64,000 bases of DNA from G963676655 sp963676655 (GTDB taxonomy: Bacteria > Verrucomicrobiota > Lentisphaeria > Victivallales > Victivallaceae). Where the stretch lies: contig CAXXKX010000003.1 in NCBI GenBank assembly GCA_963676655.2, positions 1,426,001 to 1,490,000 of the forward strand, in the 5' to 3' direction. The notes beneath the pieces are model-generated. The model did no database searches. It had not been told where the DNA came from and saw only the letters and a program-made list of their open reading frames with translations. Below are positions 26,962-37,000 of the stretch, in pieces (positions within the stretch are counted from its first letter, which is position 1; every line of letters starts with the position of its first letter). A program made the translations under genes and the position numbers.

Positions 26962-27949
26962 AATTTTTCTCAGCAGTGGACATATCCTCAAAAATCAGTT
27001 CCATAACCTGACTGCCATAGTCACGCGTGGCTCTGACCTTATGATATTTTTCCAGACCTTCATGCATATAGAACATTGCTGGAATCATCAGCAGATTAAC
27101 CACCCGGGTTCTCCGGCAGCGCATGTTAAAATCATAGTAAACGCCTTTGCGACAATCCAGCACCCGCAGCGGATAGAGAAAATCCCAACCGCGGATCGAC
27201 GGGATGATTCCGAACGAATACCAGGGAAGTTTCCTGGTCCACTCTCCATATTCCGCTTTAGTCCCGGCCTCAGAAAAAATGGCGTAATCGTAACTGCGCC
27301 TGATCCGGGTAATTCCTCTATCCATTGTTTCGACTGTCAATGTTTTGGCAAAAATCGTATCTGAAAGACGCATCCGGGCAATATTTGTCAGCGGCAGCAT
27401 CAGTGCGTCAATCCGTTTTTTCAGAATCTCCCTGACATCTCCACGGGGAAGACCCGATTCGGCCAGCAGCGCCAAATCAGCAGGCAGTTTCTTTGATTTT
27501 GCGTCAAAAACCGCATTCATCGCTCCGGTCAGCAGCGCGTATTCAATCTCTGTCCGGCTTTCCATATCACGCCACAGCGAATTAATTATTTCGATCTCAA
27601 CGTCACTCAAACCATAAACCAACGTCAGGTCATTAACCCGGTAAACGTCTTTCCTGAACAGATCATGGGAAATATTACGTCCAAGCGTCCGGTCAATAAT
27701 TCCATCCTGCCGCAACTTGGCCGGGCGATAGCGCAGCGATAATGCACGTTCACGAGCGTTTTTCGCATCGGGCGAGACTTCCGGCACCGATGGAATAACT
27801 TCAACCGGAGTGACAATTGCGACCCGCGGTTCTTCAAGCCGGGTCAAGGAACTGTGCGGGCCAAGATTTGTATAATTGGTCCATTCAACACATCCGGTGA
27901 AACAAATTGCGGATAACATCGCGGCGGCAATTATAATTAACTTTTTCAT
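26951..27949 (-). CDS. Predicted lipoprotein of unknown function
   Basis: The 332-residue product has a type II signal peptide (MKKLIIIAAAMLSAICFTGC), with Cys20 as the lipidated residue. The mature part is mostly helical and charged, without a family I recognise; it contains SDVEIEIINSLWRDMESRTE (about 113-132) and a hydrophobic turn RVVNLLMIPAMFYMHEGLEK near 288-307. It is 8 bp downstream of the HldE-C type gene and overlaps the M90 peptidase gene, so it is co-translated in the surface operon. A structural role at the outer membrane is possible. Weak-match alternatives cannot be excluded. Confidence 0.7.
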   Translation of the reverse strand: MKKLIIIAAAMLSAICFTGCVEWTNYTNLGPHSSLTRLEEPRVAIVTPVEVIPSVPEVSPDAKNARERALSLRYRPAKLRQDGIIDRTLGRNISHDLFRKDVYRVNDLTLVYGLSDVEIEIINSLWRDMESRTEIEYALLTGAMNAVFDAKSKKLPADLALLAESGLPRGDVREILKKRIDALMLPLTNIARMRLSDTIFAKTLTVETMDRGITRIRRSYDYAIFSEAGTKAEYGEWTRKLPWYSFGIIPSIRGWDFLYPLRVLDCRKGVYYDFNMRCRRTRVVNLLMIPAMFYMHEGLEKYHKVRATRDYGSQVMELIFEDMSTAEKNYAW

Positions 27950-27956
27950 ACAAGCC

Positions 27957-28445
27957 CTAAGCTTTTATTTTCTCAATTATACTGGTGGTTGAAAATCCAT
28001 TGACAAACGGAATAAAACAGAATTTTGCGTTCGCCTGCTGCAAAGCTGTACGCTCTTCCGGATTGAGAGTTGCGATCGTATAATCGCCGCCTTTGACGTA
28101 AACATCCGGCTGCAAAACCTTGAAATATTCCGTACACCGGGGCTCGCCGAAAATAACAACCGCGTCAACACACTCCAGCGCGCACAGCAAATATGCCCGG
28201 CTGTACTCATCAACCAGCGGCCGGGTCGGCCCTTTCAGGGAGCTGACCGAAGCGTCGGAATTCACCATCACCAACAGCGCGTCGGCTTCATTCCTGGCCC
28301 GGTGAAGATAATCGGCATGTCCGCGATGCAGCAGGTCGAAACAACCGTTGGTCACGGCCAGTTTTTTATTATCGGCCCGGAGCGACTGACGCCATGCGGC
28401 CGCTTGCTCAAGCGACATTATCAAATCAGCTGGATTCCGGTTCAC
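27957..28445 (-). CDS. HldE C-domain type nucleotidyltransferase (heptose-1-phosphate adenylyltransferase-like)
   Basis: A 162-residue stand-alone nucleotidyltransferase: TNGCFDLLHRGHADYLHRAR (residues 32-51) contains the HxGH motif, and SSLKGPTRPLVDEYSRA and VYVKGGDYT follow as in the C-terminal domain of HldE/RfaE. It would transfer AMP onto a heptose phosphate or similar sugar phosphate. I take the GTG at 28445, preceded by GGAGG at seven bases and overlapping the deaminase stop (GTGA). No kinase domain or other heptose gene is in the window, so the real substrate may be another activated sugar for the neighbouring GT2 enzyme. Confidence 0.88.
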   Translation of the reverse strand: MNRNPADLIMSLEQAAAWRQSLRADNKKLAVTNGCFDLLHRGHADYLHRARNEADALLVMVNSDASVSSLKGPTRPLVDEYSRAYLLCALECVDAVVIFGEPRCTEYFKVLQPDVYVKGGDYTIATLNPEERTALQQANAKFCFIPFVNGFSTTSIIEKIKA

Positions 28446-28903
28446 GCGTCATCCTCCGTGACAATCGCCCGCAATTTGACCCCGGCCTCATTCAGCAAAC
28501 GGCTTGAAACATCATCGATACTGTAACGCTGATGATATACCACCTCGGCAATTCCGGAGTTTATAATCATTTTGGCACAGAGCAGACATGGACTGAATGT
28601 CGTGTAGAGCGTGGCGTCCTTGACCGCAATGCCGTGGTAAGCCGCCTGAACTATGGCATTTTCCTCGCCATGACTGCAGATGCAATCCTCAAGTCCGGTG
28701 CCGGAAGGAGCGTCGGAAGCACATCTCGGACAACCTCCGTCACAGCAGTTTTTTATGCCGCGCGGCGTGCCGTTGTAGCCGGTTGAAATGATCCGGTGGT
28801 CCTTAACGATCACCGCCGCCACCTGGCGTCGGCTGCAGTTACTGCGTTTGGCCGCCACATGGGCGATATCCATAAAATAATTATCCCAATCGGGTCGCTT
28901 CAT
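28442..28903 (-). CDS. Deoxycytidylate (dCMP) deaminase family protein
   Basis: A 153-residue zinc deaminase. The zinc site has CSHGEENAIVQAAYHG (HGE instead of the usual HAE) and FSPCLLCAKMIINSGI (PCxxC). A cysteine-rich insert NCCDGGCPRC near residue 55 is typical of dCMP deaminases. The product would be dUMP for dTTP synthesis. It overlaps the nucleotidyltransferase gene by 4 bp. Such a housekeeping enzyme inside an operon with surface-polysaccharide features is unexpected, and it may simply ride along. Confidence 0.85.
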   Translation of the reverse strand: MKRPDWDNYFMDIAHVAAKRSNCSRRQVAAVIVKDHRIISTGYNGTPRGIKNCCDGGCPRCASDAPSGTGLEDCICSHGEENAIVQAAYHGIAVKDATLYTTFSPCLLCAKMIINSGIAEVVYHQRYSIDDVSSRLLNEAGVKLRAIVTEDDA

Positions 28904-28929
28904 TATATCCTCTCCCTTACAGGTTTGAC

Positions 28930-29718
28930 TTACGGAGTCCAGGTTTTATTCTCCCAGGTTGCCGTTGAGTAAAAAATATTTCCATTAAAACTGGCATTTA
29001 TTACTTTTTCAGCATTATCAGGAATTGAAATACTTGTCTCCCAGTAATTTCTAAAACTATTATCAAGATCCGCATCATAATCCTCGACATCATCAACATG
29101 CCAAAAACAGCGTATAACGGGAAATCGGTCTGGAGAATAGGTTCTTATCTTGTCAACGCCTCCTTCAGTAATCTTTTGACCTTTTCTAAGCTGTTCCATT
29201 TTAACCTGAAACCAAGTTCCTTCTGAACTGGGATTCATTGTTGGAATGGAAGTTTTATCCCGATGCCACCAATCACATTTTACATCCGGAAATTCATAAA
29301 AGTAACTCACATTTCCGACCGCTGCATTAGGATAATATTGAATTATTCCATGATCATACCCGACATTACCTTGGCGATCATATATTTCCTGCCAATGATC
29401 ATCATTTCTGGCTTTCCAATTTTCAGGAGGAGTATTTTTTTCATTACCGTCAGCAGAACATCTGTACACATCACTATTTTTCAGATAGCTCCCATAAAGC
29501 CCAGAGAGCCAACGCGGCAACGCTTTATCTCCGTAATCCTGTCGGTAGGCAACTGTAGCAACCATTAATTGTTTCAAGTTATTGGCGCAATTCGTCTCAT
29601 GTCCTCTGGCCCTGGCGCTGCTGAAAACCGGCAGTAAGATTCCGGCCAGAATCCCGATGATCGCGATCACCACCAGCATTTCCACCAGGGTAAAATATTG
29701 TTTTTTCAGTGTTTTCAT
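28930..29718 (-). CDS. Pseudopilin-like protein with prepilin N-terminus
   Basis: A 262-residue protein beginning MKTLKKQYFTLVEMLVVIAI, the prepilin cleavage motif followed by a hydrophobic helix, then CANNLKQLMVATVAYRQDYG. Unlike the protein at 3810-4535 it has no H-x9-DG tail; the C-terminus is aromatic and polar (NGNIFYSTATWENKTWTP). Its start overlaps the stop of the GT2 gene by 4 bp. It is probably processed by a type IV prepilin peptidase. In this operon it may guide secretion or attach to the exported product. Confidence 0.85.
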   Translation of the reverse strand: MKTLKKQYFTLVEMLVVIAIIGILAGILLPVFSSARARGHETNCANNLKQLMVATVAYRQDYGDKALPRWLSGLYGSYLKNSDVYRCSADGNEKNTPPENWKARNDDHWQEIYDRQGNVGYDHGIIQYYPNAAVGNVSYFYEFPDVKCDWWHRDKTSIPTMNPSSEGTWFQVKMEQLRKGQKITEGGVDKIRTYSPDRFPVIRCFWHVDDVEDYDADLDNSFRNYWETSISIPDNAEKVINASFNGNIFYSTATWENKTWTP

Positions 29719-31331
29719 TTCAAACCCTCACTTTCAGTTTGCTTTATGTCGTCTAATATAGCCGCCGATTGGTCATTTGTCACGGGATTTTCCGAAAAAT
29801 CCTGCCCCTTATCAAAGCCGTGTACGGTTTTTTCCCAATAAAACGGATTGGTGAAAAACTGCAGGAAGCCTTTCCAGGCCCCCAAAGAGATCATGGCCCA
29901 GTAAAACGGCATCAGCAGACAGAATGGCAGCAGATGATAATATTTACGCCTCACACAAGCCAGCACATGGCAGCCGATAAACAGCACGTTGGCGGACAAC
30001 AGGACAATACTCATCCCGCAGAAGACGATAGACAGCGTTGACCAGAAACCGCTTTCAGTCGGGCCGTAATAAAACAGCGGCCAGGCTTTCAGGTGCATCC
30101 CGGCCACCGCGACGCCTTTATAATGTTCAAACTTATGCGGCCCGGCAATGATTTGCCAGAATCCGATTCCATGATGCATCGCATGTCCCACCAGCACCAC
30201 ATAAGCAGTCAGGGCAATCCAGTAAAAAACGTTGACCAGCATCATCAGTGAGCTGGCTCCAACGCTCATGTAAAACCCGAGCATTCCGTACAAACCAAGT
30301 CCTTTCAGAGTCCGGAACGGATGCCGCATATGGGTAAAATGGGTTTGAAAAAAGCCTTTCACCCAGCGTGAGCGCTGGCGCAGCCAGTTACCGAGGCGGG
30401 AGTTGGCCTCTTCCCAGGTGGTTGAATCAATCATACATGTCCGGTAGCCGCGTTTGTAGATGCGGATACCCAGATCACAATCCTCAGTGACATTGAACGG
30501 GTCCCAGCCGCCGATTTCCTGCAGGACCGCAGTCCGGAAATGGTTCGACGTACCTCCAAGCGGCAGCGGCACATTGAACAATTCCATGCCCGGCATTTGC
30601 ACATCGAACGTGGTACTGTACTCAATCGTGAAAAACCTGGTCAGAAGATTCTGGCGGGAATTGTAATAATTCAGCCGGGCTTGAACGCAAACCAGGTCGT
30701 CGTGCGAACTGCGGAATTCAATAACCGCTTTTTTAAGCTGATCCGGCTCAGGACGATCCTCCGCGTCATAGATCACACAGTATTCGCCTTTTGCTTTGGC
30801 CAGACCGTAATTGCAGGCGCGCGGCTTGGTTTTGGGTTGAAAATCTGGCACCACGATGACTTCAAAGTAATCAGGCAAAGTACAATTCTTTACCGCGGCC
30901 TGAGTTTCCCGGTCATCACTTTCAAGCAAAAGTTTGACGTCAAGTTTTTCCGGCGGGTAATCAAGCTGCTCAATATTGTAAATGATCTTTTCCGCTATAT
31001 TCGCCTCTTTATACAGCGGCAGGAATATCGTATACATCGGCAAAGCGGAATCTTCGACATGTTCAAGTCTTTCCCGGGGAATTTTGTCGACCCCGCGCCC
31101 CCTGAGAGAATTGACCGCTGCAACGGTCCTGAAAATGACCGTACTCAAATACCAGAACGACATGGTCGCGGTCGCCAGGAAGATAAAATAATCCCAGCGA
31201 TAAAAAATCAGCAGAAGGAGCAACGCGAAACAAATCAAATAAAAAATTTTCTGAGCCGGAGACAACGTAATATATGAGCAGTCTTTCGGATGCTGCTCAA
31301 CAAACTGCCGGGTTATCGGGTCCAATTTCAT
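29715..31331 (-). CDS. Processive GT2 glycosyltransferase (CESA-like, XagB-like)
   Basis: A 538-residue membrane glycosyltransferase. Two N-terminal TM helices (residues about 27-65) precede a GT2 catalytic domain with YTIFLPLYKEANIAEKII, a DD (ESDDRE), DxD-like YDAEDRPEPDQLKKA, PLGGTSNHFR, NVTEDCDLGIR (catalytic base region) and QRSRW (QxxRW), the set found in cellulose-synthase-like processive enzymes. Several TM helices follow (about 345-500). There is no PilZ domain, so no obvious c-di-GMP control. The best match by motif memory is the CESA_like_2/XagB group linked to exopolysaccharide. It lies 32 bp downstream of the PA14 protein. Confidence 0.88.
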   Translation of the reverse strand: MKLDPITRQFVEQHPKDCSYITLSPAQKIFYLICFALLLLLIFYRWDYFIFLATATMSFWYLSTVIFRTVAAVNSLRGRGVDKIPRERLEHVEDSALPMYTIFLPLYKEANIAEKIIYNIEQLDYPPEKLDVKLLLESDDRETQAAVKNCTLPDYFEVIVVPDFQPKTKPRACNYGLAKAKGEYCVIYDAEDRPEPDQLKKAVIEFRSSHDDLVCVQARLNYYNSRQNLLTRFFTIEYSTTFDVQMPGMELFNVPLPLGGTSNHFRTAVLQEIGGWDPFNVTEDCDLGIRIYKRGYRTCMIDSTTWEEANSRLGNWLRQRSRWVKGFFQTHFTHMRHPFRTLKGLGLYGMLGFYMSVGASSLMMLVNVFYWIALTAYVVLVGHAMHHGIGFWQIIAGPHKFEHYKGVAVAGMHLKAWPLFYYGPTESGFWSTLSIVFCGMSIVLLSANVLFIGCHVLACVRRKYYHLLPFCLLMPFYWAMISLGAWKGFLQFFTNPFYWEKTVHGFDKGQDFSENPVTNDQSAAILDDIKQTESEGLK

Positions 31332-31363
31332 AATCTATATTCAAATCTTTCTGGTTGCTTCTT

Positions 31364-34000
31364 TTACCAATCATCATCACAAATAAAGTCTGCGATTGAA
31401 TTTGCATTGCGGTCCGGGAAATAACTGCTTTCTGTCTGCGATCCAAGTTTTGACGGCAAATTCAGCCCGGAAACGTAACGGTTCAGGTAAATAATTCCGA
31501 CCCCGTGTTCACGGGCGAGTTTTTTAACATCGGAAATCAACTGATTCCGGGCTGATTTTAAACTGGGATACGGAGTCGCAACCCTGATCTTTTTGACGTT
31601 AGGGTTATTTTTCAATAGTTGAATCACCGCTGAAAGCGTCCGTCGGGTCTGGCGTGGAGTTGAGATCGGATCGAGAACCGGTGGAATGATAATCGCGGCC
31701 TGAGCGTCTGTTTCCCTGATCGGTTTGACAAAATCAGCCAGACTGTCCGCGGCTGCGGCTTTATGGCGCCACGGCAGACATTCAGCGGTAATTCCCTGCT
31801 CCGAATACTTGTTTTTCAAGACAGCGAAAAAACCGTTTTCTCCACTGCCGTAATCATCGGCTATCACCAGAACTTTTTGCGGATCGACAAATGAGTTCAT
31901 GACAATACCCGGCAACTGCCAGCGCCGCAAATCACCCAGAGTAGGACGATGCAATACCGGAATCACTATGGCGCCATCGGCATCTGTCAACCCTTCATAA
32001 CCGGTTTTCAGGTCAGGGCACTCAGCAATATTAATAAAGCGCAGTTTGGCTTCGGCAAAGTTGATTCCCCCGGCTTCCAGAGTAAACGTCGCATCAAGTC
32101 CATTCTTCAAGTCAGCCCCGTTAAGCGGAACCGTAAATTTTAATGCTGACAACGGCGCATATTTTTCCCGGGGATCTTCCGGCGCTCCTGGGATTTTGTA
32201 AGCTTTGGCCAGCCGGATAAACGGATTTTCCGGATTTGACGCGGTAACCTTTAAATTACATTTGATGGGAGCAGGCAGACCTGAGGCCATTTCCATATAC
32301 ATATCAAGGTTTTCATCATCGTAAATGAATTGGGGCAGCCAGAATTTAAAGTCAAGCTTAGCAGCGGTATGCACTTTCCAGCCGGTTTCATATTCAGGCA
32401 GTTCCACTTTTATTTCAGGTGAATTTTTTTGTTTGACAACCACTTCACGCGACTCGCCGTCTTTAAAAAATAATGCTGTCGCATTGCCTTCGGCCACTTT
32501 TTTACCGGCAATAAACCATTCGACATCTCCGCCCAGAACATTTTCGCAGTTGACCCAAAGCAGCCGTTCTTTTTTACCGGAAAAAATCGAGATGTGTTTA
32601 TCGATTTTGATCACCGGATATTCATGTCCTTCGCGATCTGACAAAGCAACGAATTTAACCCGATAGCCTGGGGCAAAAACGTCTTCCGTTAAAACCTGAA
32701 AATCCTTGTCTCCCGGTTTTTTCCAGGCGGCCAGCACATAGGCCTCCTGGCTGCGCTGCGCCCGTTTGTAATACATTTTATAATCATGCAGCCCACGATC
32801 AAGTTTCACTTTGCATTTCTTAGACCAGTCATGGTTCGGGTCGCGATCACCGTACCAGTTGATGACCAGTTCATCGTCGATATAAAGCAGAATATTGCTG
32901 GTGGAATCCACTGCAAACTCATATTCTCCGGGCTGTTCAATTACCAAATTTCCAGCGAAACGTGCGGCAAAACCGCTTCGGTAACCGAACGGCATATTAG
33001 TCAAATAAATTTTTTCAGGCAGACATGAGCCAATTTTTCGGATTTTCCGGTCTGTGGCAAAATATTTCAGAAATTCCAGTTCCCGTCCATTTTTTTCTTT
33101 AGCCTCTACCATCAGGTCTTTGAGGGCTTTGGTTTTTCGTTCCTCTGTTGTTACCAAGTTTTTCTGCGACCAATCATAACGCCACCTGGTTCGGTCAACC
33201 TTGTGTTTCAGCTGACGGTACTGCTTATCATACGAGCGAATCTGATTATAATATTTTTTTGTGCTGCGATAGAGTTCTCTTATCTTTTTCTGAGCCGCAA
33301 GAATATCTTTCTGATACTGAGTCCGCAATTCTTTTGCGTTACGTTGGCGTTTAATGTTGCGTAATTTCCTGGAGGCATCGGACAGTTTCTTTTTCTCTTG
33401 ATTGATTTTCCGGTTGATCCTGGTTATTTGGGCTTTAGCCCGTCTTGATTTCGCTGCCGCTTCATCACGCTTCGGACCAAATTCTTTTTCCGCGCTATCA
33501 AATTCCTCTTTGGAAATTGGAATCCGCTCCCAGGCGCTCCTGATCGATCGATCATTCCATCGGATGATATTCGACTGTTTGGCATCTATCCATTCTTCAA
33601 GCGAAACGTTTTGGATTCCGCAGGGGACAACGGTTAATTCCAATGGGGTTCTGACAGGGACCGCGCCAATTTTTTCCGCCTCATGATCCGGCGGCTGAAG
33701 AGTATCAAAACCCCAGTAAATGTAAGATTTTTTGTTTTTGGCGTCCGACGCGAAGGTTATCCCGCGTTTTTCCAGGTCAAGCGACGATGGAATTCTTTGT
33801 CCGGATTCATCAAAGACAGCGACCCCGTTTTTCAACTGAACCGGCAGACAGATACGGCTGAAATCAACATACCCGTATTCTTCCGGCATTTCACTGACCA
33901 CCTCGAGCCGGAACTTCGCCTTCGGCTCATGCCACTGGCCAAACGAAACGGAGGTTAAAAAGCATCCACAGAGGATAATTATGTATTTTAAAAAGTTCAT
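31364..34000 (-). CDS. Secreted coiled-coil and PA14-domain protein
   Basis: An 878-residue protein with a signal peptide (MNFLKYIIILCGCFLTSVSF). Residues about 163-316 are a Lys/Arg/Glu-rich coiled coil. A PA14-like carbohydrate-binding domain spans about 322-452 (LTNMPFGYRSGFAARFAG, then YEFAVDSTSNILLYIDDELV). Beta-rich regions follow, and the last 195 residues (from about 683) form an alpha/beta domain that loosely resembles SGNH-type hydrolases (VLVIADDYGSGENG) but lacks clear catalytic blocks. It overlaps the preceding coiled-coil glycosidase gene by 4 bp. The two proteins may assemble through their coils. It is probably in the periplasm or on the surface and binds the glycan. Confidence 0.8.
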   Translation of the reverse strand: MNFLKYIIILCGCFLTSVSFGQWHEPKAKFRLEVVSEMPEEYGYVDFSRICLPVQLKNGVAVFDESGQRIPSSLDLEKRGITFASDAKNKKSYIYWGFDTLQPPDHEAEKIGAVPVRTPLELTVVPCGIQNVSLEEWIDAKQSNIIRWNDRSIRSAWERIPISKEEFDSAEKEFGPKRDEAAAKSRRAKAQITRINRKINQEKKKLSDASRKLRNIKRQRNAKELRTQYQKDILAAQKKIRELYRSTKKYYNQIRSYDKQYRQLKHKVDRTRWRYDWSQKNLVTTEERKTKALKDLMVEAKEKNGRELEFLKYFATDRKIRKIGSCLPEKIYLTNMPFGYRSGFAARFAGNLVIEQPGEYEFAVDSTSNILLYIDDELVINWYGDRDPNHDWSKKCKVKLDRGLHDYKMYYKRAQRSQEAYVLAAWKKPGDKDFQVLTEDVFAPGYRVKFVALSDREGHEYPVIKIDKHISIFSGKKERLLWVNCENVLGGDVEWFIAGKKVAEGNATALFFKDGESREVVVKQKNSPEIKVELPEYETGWKVHTAAKLDFKFWLPQFIYDDENLDMYMEMASGLPAPIKCNLKVTASNPENPFIRLAKAYKIPGAPEDPREKYAPLSALKFTVPLNGADLKNGLDATFTLEAGGINFAEAKLRFINIAECPDLKTGYEGLTDADGAIVIPVLHRPTLGDLRRWQLPGIVMNSFVDPQKVLVIADDYGSGENGFFAVLKNKYSEQGITAECLPWRHKAAAADSLADFVKPIRETDAQAAIIIPPVLDPISTPRQTRRTLSAVIQLLKNNPNVKKIRVATPYPSLKSARNQLISDVKKLAREHGVGIIYLNRYVSGLNLPSKLGSQTESSYFPDRNANSIADFICDDDW

Positions 34001-37000
34001 TTCGCCGGGTTACTCTTCTCCGTTGATTTTGCCGCTGTCATACCTTGTTCTTTGACCGGTAAGATTTTGAATGCCAGGTCGATTTTAAAGTCGGGTACTT
34101 TGATTTTGTTGTCTTTCAAGGGTGCTTCAAGAATCTGATGCGCATATTCCTGTCCAGTCATGGTATTAAAATACCTGAGATCATACTTGCCCGGTTTCAG
34201 TTTGTAATCAAAAATCAGCCGGCAACCCTTAATCGGCCTTAATTCAGGTTCGTTTTTCGGATATTCATAAATCCTTGAGCGGGAAAACACCCATCCGTAG
34301 ATTTCATTTTCATTACCCATAGACAGACATTCCACCTCCGGTTTGGAAGCAGTCTGACCTTGTAATGCACTCTTCATTCTCTCTTCAGTTTTCTTAATAT
34401 TATCTTTTCTGGTTTCCACCGCCTTCTTCGCACTTTCCACCGCACTAACCGATGCAATATATAGATCGATTATTTGACGGATATTGGCAGGAACCGCCTC
34501 AGAACCTTCTTTTACAGCCTTCATTGCGGCTTCCAGTTGTTTTTTCTTAAGTGAATCACTGGTGCCCCGATCAATTCCGGCGGCAGTCGCAATCAGTTTG
34601 AAGTTTTTATTGCCAATCAATTTTTTCAATTCAGCCGCCGCTTTGTCCGCAAGCGCCTTTTTTTCCTTGTCAAATTGCTTTAACCGGCCATTTTCCGCTG
34701 ACGCTTTAGCTTTGTGGTATTCAGCAATTTTTTTCTCCTTTTGGGCTTTATTAAGCGCTTCTTTTAAAAGATTAACCTTATTTTCAGCTTTGGCAACAGC
34801 CTGTTTTGCTTTTTTCCCGGCAACTGACAATACGGTAGCCTGTTTTTGGGCTTCGGTCAGTTTTTGGCGGCATTTTTCTATATTGCTCTTGCGACGGGCT
34901 GATTGAGCATCAATTTCCATTTCTATTGAATTCAATTTAGCTTTTGCGGCTACTATCGCTTTCCGCGCCGCTTCCGATTTATCCTGGAGAGACTTAATCT
35001 TTGCTCTGTCCTCGTCGCTGATCGTGACGATTGACGTCTTTTGCAATTCGACTGCCAGGGCATCTTCTATAACTTTACGCGCGTTCACACATTTAACGAT
35101 TTTCGCTTCAGCCGGAGCTATTGCGTCCCGACTGACTGTAACTTTTCCTGCTTCACTCAGTTCAATCTCGGCAATCGTCCGGTTCTTGACCGCCCGCATG
35201 ATTGCTTTGTTCGCATTCTCCGCCTCGGTATTTTTGTTCTTCAAATTTTTTTCCGCGATTTTCACTGCTTTAACCGCTTTGGAGATGTTACGGGTCGCAG
35301 TTTTCAGGGCATTGACGGCTTTTTTAAGATTTTCCGCACCAACCTTAGCCGTCTTGTCGCTCTCCGCGGCTGCGGCGGCGGATTTTTTCCATTCTGCAAG
35401 AGTGTGATTAAAAACTTTTACCGCCTGTTGTTCGGCATATTTATCAAGCGCTTTTTTCGCTTTTTCAGCTTTTGAGGACAAATTATCAGCGGCTCTTTTG
35501 GCATCAGCATAAGCCTTGGCAACTTCAGCTAATTTTTGATCAGAATTTCTGGTATTAAGCTTTTCACGCCGGTTTTCGTCGCCTTTAGTCAGAGCCGTTT
35601 CCTTTGCCGATGCCGCTTGCGTCGTCAAATTACCCGCTTTTATCATATAATCCCTGATTCCCTTGCCCAACAGTTCAATTGCTTCAGCCTCATGCTTTTT
35701 AGCCATCGCGACTCTTGCCTTGATATTATCCTGCTCTTTTACCAGTCGCTCTTTATAGGACTTAATACGTTTTTCATACCTTTCTTTTGTACTTGCAAAC
35801 TCATTATTATCTTCCTCCGCCAATTCCATCAGCGCTTCCGGCAGCACATAATCAACCGCTTTAAGCTCTTTGTATTGATATTTTTTCCCACGCGGATCAA
35901 TTCCCTTGATATATTGACTGAACCCGTAATAATGTGCGTAATAATCATTCAGATGAACAAAGTCATGCCACCACAGCAGCGGTGCTCCCGCCTGTTGTTT
36001 GAACAGCGCGGCCCAGTTGCCGCAGTGGATATCCCCAACCACCAGCGCGCCGGCTCCGGCTTGAGAAGTCCCGCCGAATTCAGTGATCATGATCGGCTTC
36101 GTAAACTTCGGCAGCATTTCAGTCTGCCCCCGCATCTGATCGACAAAATGCACCTTTGTACTGCGATAAGCGTCACCTACCACATAATCGAATTCCGGCA
36201 GCGCAAACATTTTTTCATACTCAAGGTTACGTTTGTAATCCCCGCAGACATGCGAGGTCATCAAATGCTTACCCTGATCGAAACCGAGAAACTCTTTGAT
36301 CGTATTCTGGTGCCATTTGAGACCGGATCCGTCTTCATAAAGCGTCCGGAACTCCGTCACCAGGTCAACTTCGCTGACCAGTTCCACCCCGAATATATTG
36401 GTTTCCGCTCCCCAGCGCGCCGCGATATAGCGGTTGCGGTTGCGGTTATAACGCAATGCTTTCGGGTTAGAGAAAAACCCCCGCGGGGTTTTGAGAAAAG
36501 CATCGTTGGCGACCGCGAATTCACCGTCGTCATAGTGCGGGGAAACATACCATTCCTGGTCGCTGCTGGCGGAAAGCTTGCCGTGATTGTCCAGCGTTAT
36601 GTGCAGATAGATGCCGTTGTCCTCGGCCGCCTTCATAATCCGGTCAAACTTCTCCGCGTTCGCCATATTATAGCGTCCCAGTCCATGATAGAAACGGATC
36701 GCGCTGCTCCATTCGATCGCGCAACTCCAGGCCGCCAGCCAGACTTCCGCCGCGTTCATGCCGTTTTTGTGCATGGAGCTGAAATAGTCCTGATAGTCAC
36801 GAACGCCCCGGTCGGGCATCCGTCCATGCTTAAAACTGCGTTCACTGCGCCGGTCGATATTGGTATGGATATTCAGACCGAACGGAAAATACCACTGCCC
36901 ATTGTCAAACTCGAAAAAACGATGATCTTTTTTACTGGCCCGGACAAAGCCGCGACGGTCGGATTTTTCCACCTCCAGCTCACGCCAGTTCGTTTTCAAC

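Noticed and set aside
26962..26991. Earlier start of the M90 peptidase at 26991
   Set aside because: The codon there is TTG; ATG 26961 gives a normal N-terminal membrane segment.
35024..35475. Plus-strand frames across the long coiled-coil region
   Set aside because: They are antisense to the Ala/Lys/Glu-rich coil; low-complexity codons keep the opposite frame open.
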